Shown piece after piece: positions 34,165 through 42,029 of a DNA stretch of 64,000 nucleotides. The stretch's first letter is position 1, and each line of letters starts with the position of its first letter. The notes under the pieces were generated by a model. It saw only the letters and a program-made list of their open reading frames with translations. It had not been told where the DNA came from and did not search any database. The translations under genes and the position numbers were made by a program. This stretch comes from JBQLZQ01 sp052168355 (GTDB lineage: Bacteria; Pseudomonadota; Alphaproteobacteria; DSM-16000; Inquilinaceae). The stretch covers positions 1 to 64,000 of the forward strand of contig JBQLZQ010000085.1 in assembly GCA_052168355.1 (NCBI GenBank). The letters are read 5' to 3'.

Positions 34165-34943
34165 TTGGCCGTGTATCCCCCGTCGACATAGAGGATCTGG
34201 CCGGTGACGTAGGCGGCGGCCCGGGAACACAGGAAAACGGCCGGTCCGACCAAATCGTCCAGATCGCCGTTGCGGCCGATGCAGGTCTGGGCGGCGTTGC
34301 GGGCCGCCCGTTCGGGGTCGGCGAAGACCGGTCCGGTCAGTTCCGTCGGGAAGAACCCGGGGGCGATGGCGTTGACGGTGACGCCCTGGCCCGACCAGGC
34401 CTCGGCCATGGCACGCGTCACCTGCGCGATGCCGCCCTTGGAAGCGCCATAGGCCATGCCGTTGGGAAAGGCCCGTTCGGACTGAAGCGAGGCAATGTTG
34501 AGGATGGCACCGCCCGGTCCGGCATCGCCGATCATCGCCGGGACCAACGCGCGGGCCAGGAAGAATGGCACCGATAGATTGAGGTGGAGCGTGGCGTTCC
34601 AGCTTTCCAGGGAGATGGCGGCGGCCGGCTCCCGGAAATTGACGCCGGCCGCGTTGACCAGGATCGTCGGGGTGCCGAAGGCGGCGGAAAGGCTTTCGGC
34701 GAAGCGGTCGAAATCCGTGATCTCCTGCAGGTCGGCGACGACGGATGCGGTGCCGCATTCCGACGACAGACGGTCCAGGGCATCCCTGCGGCGAGCCACG
34801 GCGACGACGTCGGCGCCGGCCGCGCGCAACCCTTGCGCCAACCTTCGGCCGATGCCCGACGAGGCCCCGGTGACGACCGCGACCCGCCCCTCCAGCGAAA
34901 ACAGATCGGTGTCAGTCGGCGACGGAGAGGTCAAAGTTCTCAC
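34161..34943 (-). CDS. Short-chain dehydrogenase, probable DHPS/sulfolactate pathway
   Basis: A classical SDR of about 260 residues with cofactor motif TGASSGIG and the catalytic set NIASLQSE plus YGASK. It ends with the family's ILYVDGGYTAK. The frame lacks an ATG near the Rossmann fold. I use the GTG at 34943, which overlaps the hpsN 3' end by 32 bases; a TTG at 34934 with GGTGAG upstream is equally possible. It lies between hpsN and the zinc dehydrogenase in the DHPS operon, and may be one of the two DHPS 2-dehydrogenases needed to use both enantiomers. Confidence 0.78.
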   Translation of the reverse strand: MRTLTSPSPTDTDLFSLEGRVAVVTGASSGIGRRLAQGLRAAGADVVAVARRRDALDRLSSECGTASVVADLQEITDFDRFAESLSAAFGTPTILVNAAGVNFREPAAAISLESWNATLHLNLSVPFFLARALVPAMIGDAGPGGAILNIASLQSERAFPNGMAYGASKGGIAQVTRAMAEAWSGQGVTVNAIAPGFFPTELTGPVFADPERAARNAAQTCIGRNGDLDDLVGPAVFLCSRAAAYVTGQILYVDGGYTAK

Positions 34944-36213
34944 CGGGGAAATACTTGGCCAGCCGCACGTCGGCGGTGCGGGCGTGGCCTTCCATGCCTT
35001 CGAGGCGGGAGATGCGCGCACAGGCCCGGCCGATATCGCGGTTGGCGGCGCGGGTCGAGCGTTGCCAGGTCACCGTCTTGATGAACTTGCCCACCGACAG
35101 CCCGCCGGTGTAATGCGCCGCGCCCTTGGTCGGCAGCACGTGATTGGGGCCCGAAACCTTGTCGCCATAGGCGACCGTGGTTTCCTCCCCCAGGAACAGC
35201 GAGCCGTAGTTGCGGAGGTTGGCCAGCCACCAGTCGAGATCCTCGGCCTGCACCTGGAGATGTTCCGACGCGTAGTCGTCGGAAACACGCGCCGCTTCTT
35301 CCCGGCTCTCGCACAGCATGATCTCGCCATAGTCCCGCCAGGCATCGGCGGCGTTGACGCTGTTGAGTTCGGGCAAGGCCGCGATCATGCCGGGGATCAG
35401 ATCCGCCACCTTTTCCGCCAGCGCGCGGTCCGTGGAGATCAGCCAGACGGGCGAGTTGTAGCCATGCTCGGCCTGGCCGACCAGATCGGCGGCGACGATT
35501 TCGGGATCGGCCGTGGCGTCGGCGATCACCATGCTTTCGGTCGGGCCGGCGAACATGTCGATGCCGACGCGGCCATAGAGAATGCGCTTGGCCTCGGCGA
35601 CGAACTGGTTCCCGGGACCCGTCAGCACCCGCGCCGGCGGCGCGCCGAACAGGCCGAAGGCCATGGCGGCGATGCCCTGCACCCCGCCCAGGTTCAGGAT
35701 CGTGTCGGCGCCGCAGATATCCAACGCATATAGAACCGCCGGGTTCATGCCGATGTCGGGGCGCGGCGGCGAGCAGGCCGTGACATGGCCGACGCCGGCG
35801 ACCTTGGCCGTGGTCACCGTCATGATGGCCGAGGCGACGTGCGAATACCGCCCGCCGGGCGCATAGCAGCCGGCGGCCGAAACGGGGATCTGTTTCTGTC
35901 CGGCGACCAGGCCGGGAATGATTTCGATTTCGGTGTCGGTCAGCGACGCGCGCTGGGCCTCGGCGAAGCGACGCACATTGTCATGGGCGAAGCGGATGTC
36001 GTCCTTCAGCTTCTGGCTGACCTTGCCGGCCGCCCCGGCGCGGTCCTCGGCCGTCACGACGATGTCCCCGTCCCACTTGTCGAACTTGCGGGCACAGGCT
36101 CTGGCGGCGTCGTCTCCGCCCGCTTCGATTTCGTCCAGAATAGCCTGCACCGTCGCGCGAACGTCCTGTTCGCCGGTGGACGCCGTCTTGGAGGCCTTCT
36201 TCAAATATTCCAT
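34912..36213 (-). CDS. hpsN: Sulfopropanediol (DHPS) 3-dehydrogenase
   Basis: A 433-residue member of the histidinol dehydrogenase family that fits HpsN, which oxidises (R)-DHPS to (R)-sulfolactate with two NAD. Family features include GCYAPGGRYSHVASAIMTV, zinc-ligand positions Q247/H250 (GQAEHG) and H410 (EGHART), and the E317-H318 general-base pair (SEHL). Where true HisD has its zinc-binding Asp (near residue 360 in E. coli), the aligned residue is K376 in SVGKFIKT, as expected for an enzyme acting on an anionic sulfonate. It starts at the ATG at 36213. The neighbours (sulfonate-type importer, suyAB) support DHPS degradation rather than histidine synthesis. Confidence 0.87.
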   Translation of the reverse strand: MEYLKKASKTASTGEQDVRATVQAILDEIEAGGDDAARACARKFDKWDGDIVVTAEDRAGAAGKVSQKLKDDIRFAHDNVRRFAEAQRASLTDTEIEIIPGLVAGQKQIPVSAAGCYAPGGRYSHVASAIMTVTTAKVAGVGHVTACSPPRPDIGMNPAVLYALDICGADTILNLGGVQGIAAMAFGLFGAPPARVLTGPGNQFVAEAKRILYGRVGIDMFAGPTESMVIADATADPEIVAADLVGQAEHGYNSPVWLISTDRALAEKVADLIPGMIAALPELNSVNAADAWRDYGEIMLCESREEAARVSDDYASEHLQVQAEDLDWWLANLRNYGSLFLGEETTVAYGDKVSGPNHVLPTKGAAHYTGGLSVGKFIKTVTWQRSTRAANRDIGRACARISRLEGMEGHARTADVRLAKYFPGENFDLSVAD

Positions 36214-36293
36214 CGTGCGATGGCTCCGCTTCTTTTTTTGACAACCGTGCTGGCCCACGGTCGGGCACGGACCGCCAATCCGTCTTAGAGGGC

Positions 36294-36331
36294 GGGACCG
36301 ACCCGGGTCCGATCCGACCCGGGTCGGTCCC
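36294..36331 (-). other. 16-bp intercistronic hairpin between binding-protein gene and hpsN
   Basis: A perfect 16-bp inverted repeat (arm GGGACCGACCCGGGTC) with a 6-base loop begins 6 bases after the binding-protein stop and ends 80 bases before hpsN. There is no T run on the transcribed strand. It is the strongest hairpin seen in the window and is placed to raise binding-protein mRNA relative to the enzymes. Confidence 0.75.
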
Positions 36332-36337
36332 CTTCGA

Positions 36338-37378
36338 TCAGTCGGACCTGTTGGCGAAGTCGGCCAACTCGGGTGTGTCCGCCACAAGCTGCATGTAGGT
36401 CGGGTCGACGAAGCTGGAGGGCTCCAGCATTTCGGTCAGCGTCCCCGTCGAGGTCATGTAACCGCCAAGACCGCCGAACCACTCCTCGACCGTCGACTGG
36501 CCGGCCGAGGCGTCCATGATCTCAAGCTGCTCCGACAGGCTGAACATGGGGCGGGTATCGATCTCGCGCTGCAGGAATTCCTCCGGCAGTTCGACCCCGG
36601 TCAGGGCATAAAAGTCGGCCATCATCGCCACCGACTCGTCGTTGTTGGCGCGGATGTAGTTGACGCCGCGCAGGAACACGGCCAGGAACTTCGCCACCAT
36701 TTCCGGGTTGGCTTCGGCGTATTCGCGGCGGGCGATCAGCGCCCCGGGAACGATCGCGCCGGCGTCCTGCCCGGAACACAGAAGCTGGGCGCCCGTCCGG
36801 GACTCCAGGGTATAGATGTTGGGGGCCCACAACCCGGCAAGCATGCCGGTCCCCGTCGCGAAGGCGGAGATGATCTCGCCCTGGTTCAGGTTCACCACCT
36901 CCAGATCGTCCGGGTAGGTCAGGCCGAAGCTCTCGATACACGCCGCCGAGGCGTATTCGCCGGTGGAGTTGGTGGTCACCAGAAGCTGCTGGCCCTTCAG
37001 GATCGACGGGTCGGCCCGGATCGCCTCGATCTCGTCGCCGCGCGCCATCATGGCGTTGCCGGCGCTTTCGTTGTTGGTCACGCCGATGGTGATGATGTCG
37101 AACCGCGCCGCGCCCAGAACCGCGGGCGCCGAGCCGGTGCCGCCGACGTCCCAGGACGCCGATGCCGCCGCCGCCACCTGCGGGGCCCCCGACGGGAAGG
37201 TCGTGTAGTTGGGATCGAGACCGATTTCCTCCCACCAGCCTTTCTGGTCGGCGATGTAGAAGGGCAGGGCCCAATACAGCGCCGGCTGGTAGCTGACACC
37301 GATTTCATCGGCGGCCAGCGCCGGTCCGCTGAGTGCGGTGGCGGTCGCCGCCGCAAGGATCAAAGACTTGAATTTCAC
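36338..37378 (-). CDS. ABC transporter substrate-binding protein, TauA/NrtA-like, probable DHPS importer
   Basis: A 346-residue periplasmic binding protein of the nitrate/taurine/sulfonate type. A signal peptide ends near GPALAAD, and the body begins EIGVSYQPALYWALPFYIAD. The GGWW-like KGWWEEIGLDPNY and TTNSTGEYASAACIESFGL segments fit the NMT1/TauA fold. It follows the ATPase gene by 27 bases and precedes the hairpin and hpsN. The operon context makes DHPS, or a closely related sulfonate, the likely ligand. Confidence 0.85.
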   Translation of the reverse strand: MKFKSLILAAATATALSGPALAADEIGVSYQPALYWALPFYIADQKGWWEEIGLDPNYTTFPSGAPQVAAAASASWDVGGTGSAPAVLGAARFDIITIGVTNNESAGNAMMARGDEIEAIRADPSILKGQQLLVTTNSTGEYASAACIESFGLTYPDDLEVVNLNQGEIISAFATGTGMLAGLWAPNIYTLESRTGAQLLCSGQDAGAIVPGALIARREYAEANPEMVAKFLAVFLRGVNYIRANNDESVAMMADFYALTGVELPEEFLQREIDTRPMFSLSEQLEIMDASAGQSTVEEWFGGLGGYMTSTGTLTEMLEPSSFVDPTYMQLVADTPELADFANRSD

Positions 37379-37405
37379 CGTTACGTCCTCCCTGGTTTCA
37401 ACACG

Positions 37406-38197
37406 TTATCGATCTCCGCCCATCTCTTCGCGGAGCAGGCGCCACACCTGTCCACGCAGATGCGTGAAAGAGGGCATCTCCATGACATCGTCGATCGGAT
37501 GATCGGCCCATTGTTCGGTGGCCCGCGTGTCGGCGATGTCGATCACTTCCCGAATGCGGCCGGGATTGCGGCCCATGACGATCACCCGGTCGGCCAGATA
37601 GACCGCTTCCTCCACCGAATGGGTGATGAACAGGACCGTGCGCGGGTTCACCCGCGCCAGCCGCACCAGCTCTTCCTGCATGACGGTGCGGGTCTGGGCG
37701 TCGAGGGCGCCGAACGGCTCATCCATCAGCAGCACGCCGGGATCGATGGCATAGGACCGGGCGATGGCCACCCGCTGCTGCATGCCGCCGGAAAGCTGGT
37801 GCGGGTAGCTGTCCTCGGTTCCCTCCATCTTCATCAGCTTGAGATAGCGGGCGGTCGCGGCGTCGCGGTCGGCGCGCGACGCGCCCTTGGAGCGCATGCC
37901 GAAAACGATGTTCTCGCGCACGGTCTTCCACGGAAACAGGGCGAACTGCTGGAACACCACGGCGCGCTCCGGGCCTGGTCCCTTGACGGCCTTGCCGGCA
38001 ACGGTCACCTGGCCGTCGGTCGGCTGGTCCAGGCCGGCGACCATGCGCATCAGCGTGGTCTTGCCGCAGCCCGACGGGCCAACCACCGAGATGAATTCCT
38101 TGTCCTGGACATGGAAATCGATCCCGCCGATGGCCGTGAACGGCACGCCGCCGCGGTTGAACACCTTGGTCACGCCCTCGAAACGGATATCGCTCAT
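37406..38197 (-). CDS. ABC transporter ATP-binding protein, TauB/SsuB-like
   Basis: A 263-residue ABC ATPase of the nitrate/sulfonate/taurine family. Walker A is GPSGCGKTT near residue 40, signature LSGGMQQRVAIAR, and Walker B VLLMDEPFGALD. The FQQFALFPWKTVRENI Q-loop is typical of TauB/SsuB. The ATG at 38197 overlaps the permease stop by 4 bases. It powers the two TauC-like permeases encoded upstream and is part of the DHPS operon. Confidence 0.9.
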   Translation of the reverse strand: MSDIRFEGVTKVFNRGGVPFTAIGGIDFHVQDKEFISVVGPSGCGKTTLMRMVAGLDQPTDGQVTVAGKAVKGPGPERAVVFQQFALFPWKTVRENIVFGMRSKGASRADRDAATARYLKLMKMEGTEDSYPHQLSGGMQQRVAIARSYAIDPGVLLMDEPFGALDAQTRTVMQEELVRLARVNPRTVLFITHSVEEAVYLADRVIVMGRNPGRIREVIDIADTRATEQWADHPIDDVMEMPSFTHLRGQVWRLLREEMGGDR

Positions 38198-38961
38198 GCA
38201 CCCCCCCATTTCGCCCGGACCCGAGCCTCGACAAACCGCAGGATGTAGTCGATGGCAAGGCCGGTGAGCCCGATGACGATCATCGCCGACATGACGGTGG
38301 AGGGGCTGAGATTGCTCTGGCCCTGCACCATGACGTAGCCGATGCCCGACGACACGACGATCAGCTCCGCCCCGATCAGGCTTTGCCAGCCCAGGCCGGC
38401 CGAGATCCTGAGGCCGGCGACGATGGAGGGCAGGGCGCCCGGCATCAGTACCTCGCGGGCGATCCGGAACTCGCCGGCGCCATGGGTCTGCGCCGCTTCG
38501 ATCAGGTGGCGGTCGACCAGTTGCGCGCCGCGGTAGGCGTTGATCACGCAGGGCGCGAAGGCGCCGGTGAAGATGACCATGATCGGGCCGCCGATGCCCG
38601 TGCCGAACCACAGGGCCGCGAAGGGCACCCAGGCCAGCGGCGCCACATACCGGTATCCCTCGAACAGCGGCGTGAAGATTTCCTCGAACAGCCGGAAGCG
38701 CCCCATCATCAGCCCGACCGGCACGCCGATGATGGCGGCCAGCGCGAAGCCGTAGAAGAACCGCATGAAGCTGGACGCCAGATGCTCCTGCAGCAGGAAC
38801 CCCGCGAAGGGCCGGTTCATCATCGTCCACATGCGCTCGCCCACCTCGATCGGCGAGGGCAGGGCGAAAGGCGACACCAACCCGACAGCGACGACGCCCT
38901 GCCAGATCCCGAAGAACAGGACCAGACCGGCCACGGAATAGGGCCAAAGCCGCGCCGTCAC
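38194..38961 (-). CDS. ABC transporter permease, TauC/SsuC-like, second of pair
   Basis: A 255-residue permease with about six helices. The coupling loop LIEAAQTHGAGEFRIAREVLMP and GWQSLIGAELI segment are characteristic of nitrate/sulfonate/taurine permeases. The GTG at 38961 overlaps the preceding permease stop by 4 bases. Two distinct permeases suggest a heterodimeric channel. Confidence 0.88.
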   Translation of the reverse strand: MTARLWPYSVAGLVLFFGIWQGVVAVGLVSPFALPSPIEVGERMWTMMNRPFAGFLLQEHLASSFMRFFYGFALAAIIGVPVGLMMGRFRLFEEIFTPLFEGYRYVAPLAWVPFAALWFGTGIGGPIMVIFTGAFAPCVINAYRGAQLVDRHLIEAAQTHGAGEFRIAREVLMPGALPSIVAGLRISAGLGWQSLIGAELIVVSSGIGYVMVQGQSNLSPSTVMSAMIVIGLTGLAIDYILRFVEARVRAKWGGA

Positions 38962-39767
38962 AGCGTTCTCCAGCGGATCACGCGCCGCTCGGCCGCCGCC
39001 AGCAGCTTTGTGGTCAATGCGCCGGCGATGGCGATGGCGATCATGGCGACCAGGATCATGGCCGTGTTGATGTCGCGATAGGCGATCGACAAAACCCGCC
39101 CGAGACCCAGGAACGCCCCGACCAGCTCCGCCGCGACCAGCGTGGTCCACGATGCCTGCAGCGACAGCCGCAGGCCGGTGAAGATCATCGGCAGGGCGGC
39201 GGGCAGATAGACCTCGCCCAACAGCCGCTCCCGCCCGGCGCCATGTACCCGCGCCGCCTCGACCAGGGTCCTGTCGACGTTGCGCACGCCGGTAAAGGTG
39301 TTGATCACCGAGGGCACGAAGGCGGACACGAAGATGACCATCATCTTGGAGGCGTCGGTCAAACCCAGCCAGACGATCGCCAGCGGAATCCACGCCAGCG
39401 GCGGTATGGGCCGCAGCAGCAGAAAGATCGGGTTGAAGAAGGCTTCGATCCGCTTGTCGTAGCCCATGGCGAAGCCGAGCGGGACGCCGACCGCGACGGC
39501 CACCAGGAAACCGGTCACCACCAGCCACAGGCTTTGCAGCGTGTGGCTGATCAGCGTTCCGCCGGCATAGCCGACGGTCGTCATCTGCTGCAGGGCGGCG
39601 AGGAATTGCGGCGGCGAGGGAAAGCGGTTGGGGTCGATCGTGCCTGTCGCGGAGGTCAGCAGGAACCAAAGAAAGAGCACGGCGACCACGGTGGCCACGC
39701 CGATCAGCGTCCTACGCGGCACCGGCAGCGCCCTTGGCTGCCCAATCCTGTCGGAAGCCGAGGTCAA
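38958..39767 (-). CDS. ABC transporter permease, TauC/SsuC-like, first gene of the DHPS operon
   Basis: A 269-residue permease with the loop LVEAARVHGAGRERLLGEVYLP and the SWTTLVAAELVGA segment of TauC-type proteins. The start is the TTG at 39767, with a GGGGGAGGG ribosome site upstream. No ATG or GTG fits before the first helix. It begins only 22 bases from the LacI operator region, so repression would act directly at the operon promoter. It pairs with the next gene product to form the sulfonate channel. Confidence 0.85.
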   Translation of the reverse strand: MTSASDRIGQPRALPVPRRTLIGVATVVAVLFLWFLLTSATGTIDPNRFPSPPQFLAALQQMTTVGYAGGTLISHTLQSLWLVVTGFLVAVAVGVPLGFAMGYDKRIEAFFNPIFLLLRPIPPLAWIPLAIVWLGLTDASKMMVIFVSAFVPSVINTFTGVRNVDRTLVEAARVHGAGRERLLGEVYLPAALPMIFTGLRLSLQASWTTLVAAELVGAFLGLGRVLSIAYRDINTAMILVAMIAIAIAGALTTKLLAAAERRVIRWRTL

Positions 39768-39789
39768 ACGGTCTTCCCTCCCCCTGCGA

Positions 39790-39832
39790 AATGCGCTTAT
39801 GTATGCGCTTACATCGTGACGGTAAGCGCATT
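39790..39832. promoter_or_regulatory. Multi-site LacI-type operator between the DHPS operon and its regulator
   Basis: The 109-base divergent region contains three related sites. AATGCGCTTA (39790-39799) and TAAGCGCATT (39823-39832) form a perfect 10-bp inverted repeat. The near-palindrome TGTATGCGCTTACA (39800-39813) lies between them. All share the GCGCTTA half-site with the CG centre typical of LacI-family operators. A repressor bound here could control both the DHPS operon and its own gene. Confidence 0.75.
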
Positions 39833-39878
39833 CAATGGCAATAATCAATAGAATTTCTCTTCCAAGGCTAAAAATGTG

Positions 39879-40889
39879 ATGCGGCGGTCGGTGACCCAGG
39901 CGGATGTGGCCAGGCTGGCGAGGGTGTCGACCGCCAGCGTCTCGCGCGTTCTCAACGCGTCGGAGCTTGTCACCCCGGATGTGCGCGCCCGGGTGGAGGC
40001 GGCGATGGCGACGCTGGGTTATGTGCCGCACGAGGCGGCGCGCGCCCTGGCACTGCGGCGCACCAGGGTGATCGGCGCGATCATTCCCACCCTCAACAAC
40101 GCGATCTTCGCCGAGGGCGTCAATGCCTTCGAAGGCGTGGTGCGGGAACGGGGATACACGTTGCTTCTCTCCGTCTCGAACTACGACCTGGACGGGGAAC
40201 GGCATCTGGTGCGCAAGATGATCGAGCGGGGCGTGGAGGGGGTCATGCTGGTCGGCAACGACCACATGCCCGAGGTCTTCGAGGAGTTGCGGTCCTCCGA
40301 AGTCCGGCATCTGTGCACCTGGACGCACACCGAGGACGCGCCGGCGGCCGATGTGGGGTTCTCCAACGCGGTGGCGATGGTCGATCTGGTCGACCATCTC
40401 GTTGCCCTGGGACATTGTCGGATCGCGTTTCTGGCCGGTCTCACCGCCACCAACGACAGGGCGCGCGAGCGGGTGCGCGGCGCCCGCCAGCGACTGGCCG
40501 ACCATGGCATCGCGCTCCCGGACGACCGGATCATCGAAATCCCCTATTCGATCCGCGAGGCGCGCCGGGTTTTTCCGGCCATCGTGGCGACCGGGGCGAC
40601 GGCGGTGATCTGCGGCAACGATGTCATCGCTTTTGGCGCCCTGTTCGCGGCTCAGGCCATGGGGTTGGCGGTTCCCGGCGATATATCGATCACCGGCTTC
40701 GACAATCTGAACCTGTCGGGCGAGCTCGACCCGCCAATCACCACCGTCGACGTGCCGGCTCGCGCCATGGGCGTGACCGCCGCCAACGCGCTGATCGATG
40801 CGATCGAACGGGATGGCGCGGTGACCAGCCACGCCCTCGAAACCACGCTCCTCATTCGCGGCACCACCGGTCCGGCGCGAGGCGGGTGA
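39879..40889 (+). CDS. LacI-family transcriptional regulator, probable DHPS regulator
   Basis: A 336-residue repressor. Its N-terminal helix-turn-helix (VTQADVARLARVSTASVSRV) and hinge (HEAARALALRRT) precede the effector domain with SITGFDNLNLSGELDPPITT near the end. It is divergent from the nine-gene DHPS operon, with three candidate operator sites between them. The ATG at 39879 is used; the GTG one codon upstream is also possible. Published hps clusters I know of are not described with a LacI regulator, so this pairing is a prediction. Confidence 0.87.
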   Translation: MRRSVTQADVARLARVSTASVSRVLNASELVTPDVRARVEAAMATLGYVPHEAARALALRRTRVIGAIIPTLNNAIFAEGVNAFEGVVRERGYTLLLSVSNYDLDGERHLVRKMIERGVEGVMLVGNDHMPEVFEELRSSEVRHLCTWTHTEDAPAADVGFSNAVAMVDLVDHLVALGHCRIAFLAGLTATNDRARERVRGARQRLADHGIALPDDRIIEIPYSIREARRVFPAIVATGATAVICGNDVIAFGALFAAQAMGLAVPGDISITGFDNLNLSGELDPPITTVDVPARAMGVTAANALIDAIERDGAVTSHALETTLLIRGTTGPARGG

Positions 40890-40916
40890 TCGAGGCGCCC
40901 CGACCTCAAAACGCTC

Positions 40917-42008
40917 CTATAGACGGGCCCCGTCTTCGGCGAACAGATAGCTGGTGCCGTCCGAAACGCGGAAGCGGACCGCGTCGCCGCGCGCCGGATG
41001 GGCGCCGCGCGGCAGTTCGGCGACGATGGCGTCGTCGCGGCTGGCCGCGTTGTAGAGAAAGACGCTGCTTCCAAGGTTCTCGACCACCTCGCAGGTGAGT
41101 GTGAGGTCGGCCGGCTCCTCCGGATCGCTGACGATCAGATCCTCGGGGCGCACGCCGAAAATCGCCTCTGCGGGAAGCGGGGCGTGGGGGTCGCGCAACG
41201 GCACGGCAAACCCGTCGAGCCCGAGCGCCGGCACGGCGACCAGTGCGGACCCCGCGCTGCCCGGACCGATGACACGGGCCGGCACCAGGTTCATGCGCGG
41301 CGACCCGATAAACCCGGCGACGAAGACGTTGTCGGGATCGCCATAGAGGGCGGCGGGGGCGCCGACCTGTTCGATCCTTCCGCCCCGCAGGACCACGATG
41401 CGGGTCGCCAAAGTCATTGCCTCCACCTGGTCGTGGGTCACATAGATCATGGTTGCGCCCAGCTCGCGGTGCAGCCTGGCGATCTCGAGGCGCATCTGCA
41501 CGCGCAGTTCCGCGTCGAGGTTGGACAGCGGTTCGTCGAACAGGAACACCTTGGGGTCGCGCACGATGGTGCGCCCGATGGCCACGCGCTGACGCTGGCC
41601 GCCCGACAGCTGCTTGGGCTTGCGGTCAAGATAATTCTCGAGCTGAAGGGTCGCGGCCGCCCTGCGCACCAGGGTCTCGCGCTCGGCCTTGGGCACACCC
41701 GCCATTTCCAGCCCGAAAGCCATGTTGTCGCGCACGGTCATGTGCGGGTACAGCGCGTAGGTCTGGAACACCATGGCGACGCCGCGATCGGCCGGCTCCT
41801 TGCCCGTCACGTCGACGCCGTCGATATGGATGGTGCCGCCCGATACGGTCTCGAGCCCCGCGATCATGCGCAGAAGCGTTGACTTGCCGCAGCCCGACGG
41901 TCCGACGACGACCATGAACTCGCCGCTGTCGACGGTCAGGTCCAGCGGCTCGATCACCCGCACCGCGCCGAAGGTCTTGCTGACATGGCGCAGTTCAGTG
42001 ACGGCCAT
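40917..42008 (-). CDS. Sugar ABC transporter ATP-binding protein (UgpC/MalK-like)
   Basis: A 363-residue CUT1-type ATPase with Walker A GPSGCGKST near residue 35, signature LSGGQRQRVAIGRTI, Walker B VFLFDEPLSNLD and a C-terminal TOBE domain. It is the last gene of the operon that begins with the GntR regulator at 46530. It starts 21 bases after the permease stop and ends 27 bases from the convergent LacI gene. Confidence 0.9.
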   Translation of the reverse strand: MAVTELRHVSKTFGAVRVIEPLDLTVDSGEFMVVVGPSGCGKSTLLRMIAGLETVSGGTIHIDGVDVTGKEPADRGVAMVFQTYALYPHMTVRDNMAFGLEMAGVPKAERETLVRRAAATLQLENYLDRKPKQLSGGQRQRVAIGRTIVRDPKVFLFDEPLSNLDAELRVQMRLEIARLHRELGATMIYVTHDQVEAMTLATRIVVLRGGRIEQVGAPAALYGDPDNVFVAGFIGSPRMNLVPARVIGPGSAGSALVAVPALGLDGFAVPLRDPHAPLPAEAIFGVRPEDLIVSDPEEPADLTLTCEVVENLGSSVFLYNAASRDDAIVAELPRGAHPARGDAVRFRVSDGTSYLFAEDGARL

Positions 42009-42029
42009 GAAGGACCTCCCAGGAGCTAC

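Noticed and set aside
34912..36213. hpsN as histidinol dehydrogenase (hisD)
   Set aside because: The zinc-site aspartate is a lysine, no other his genes are near, and the gene lies in a sulfonate operon.
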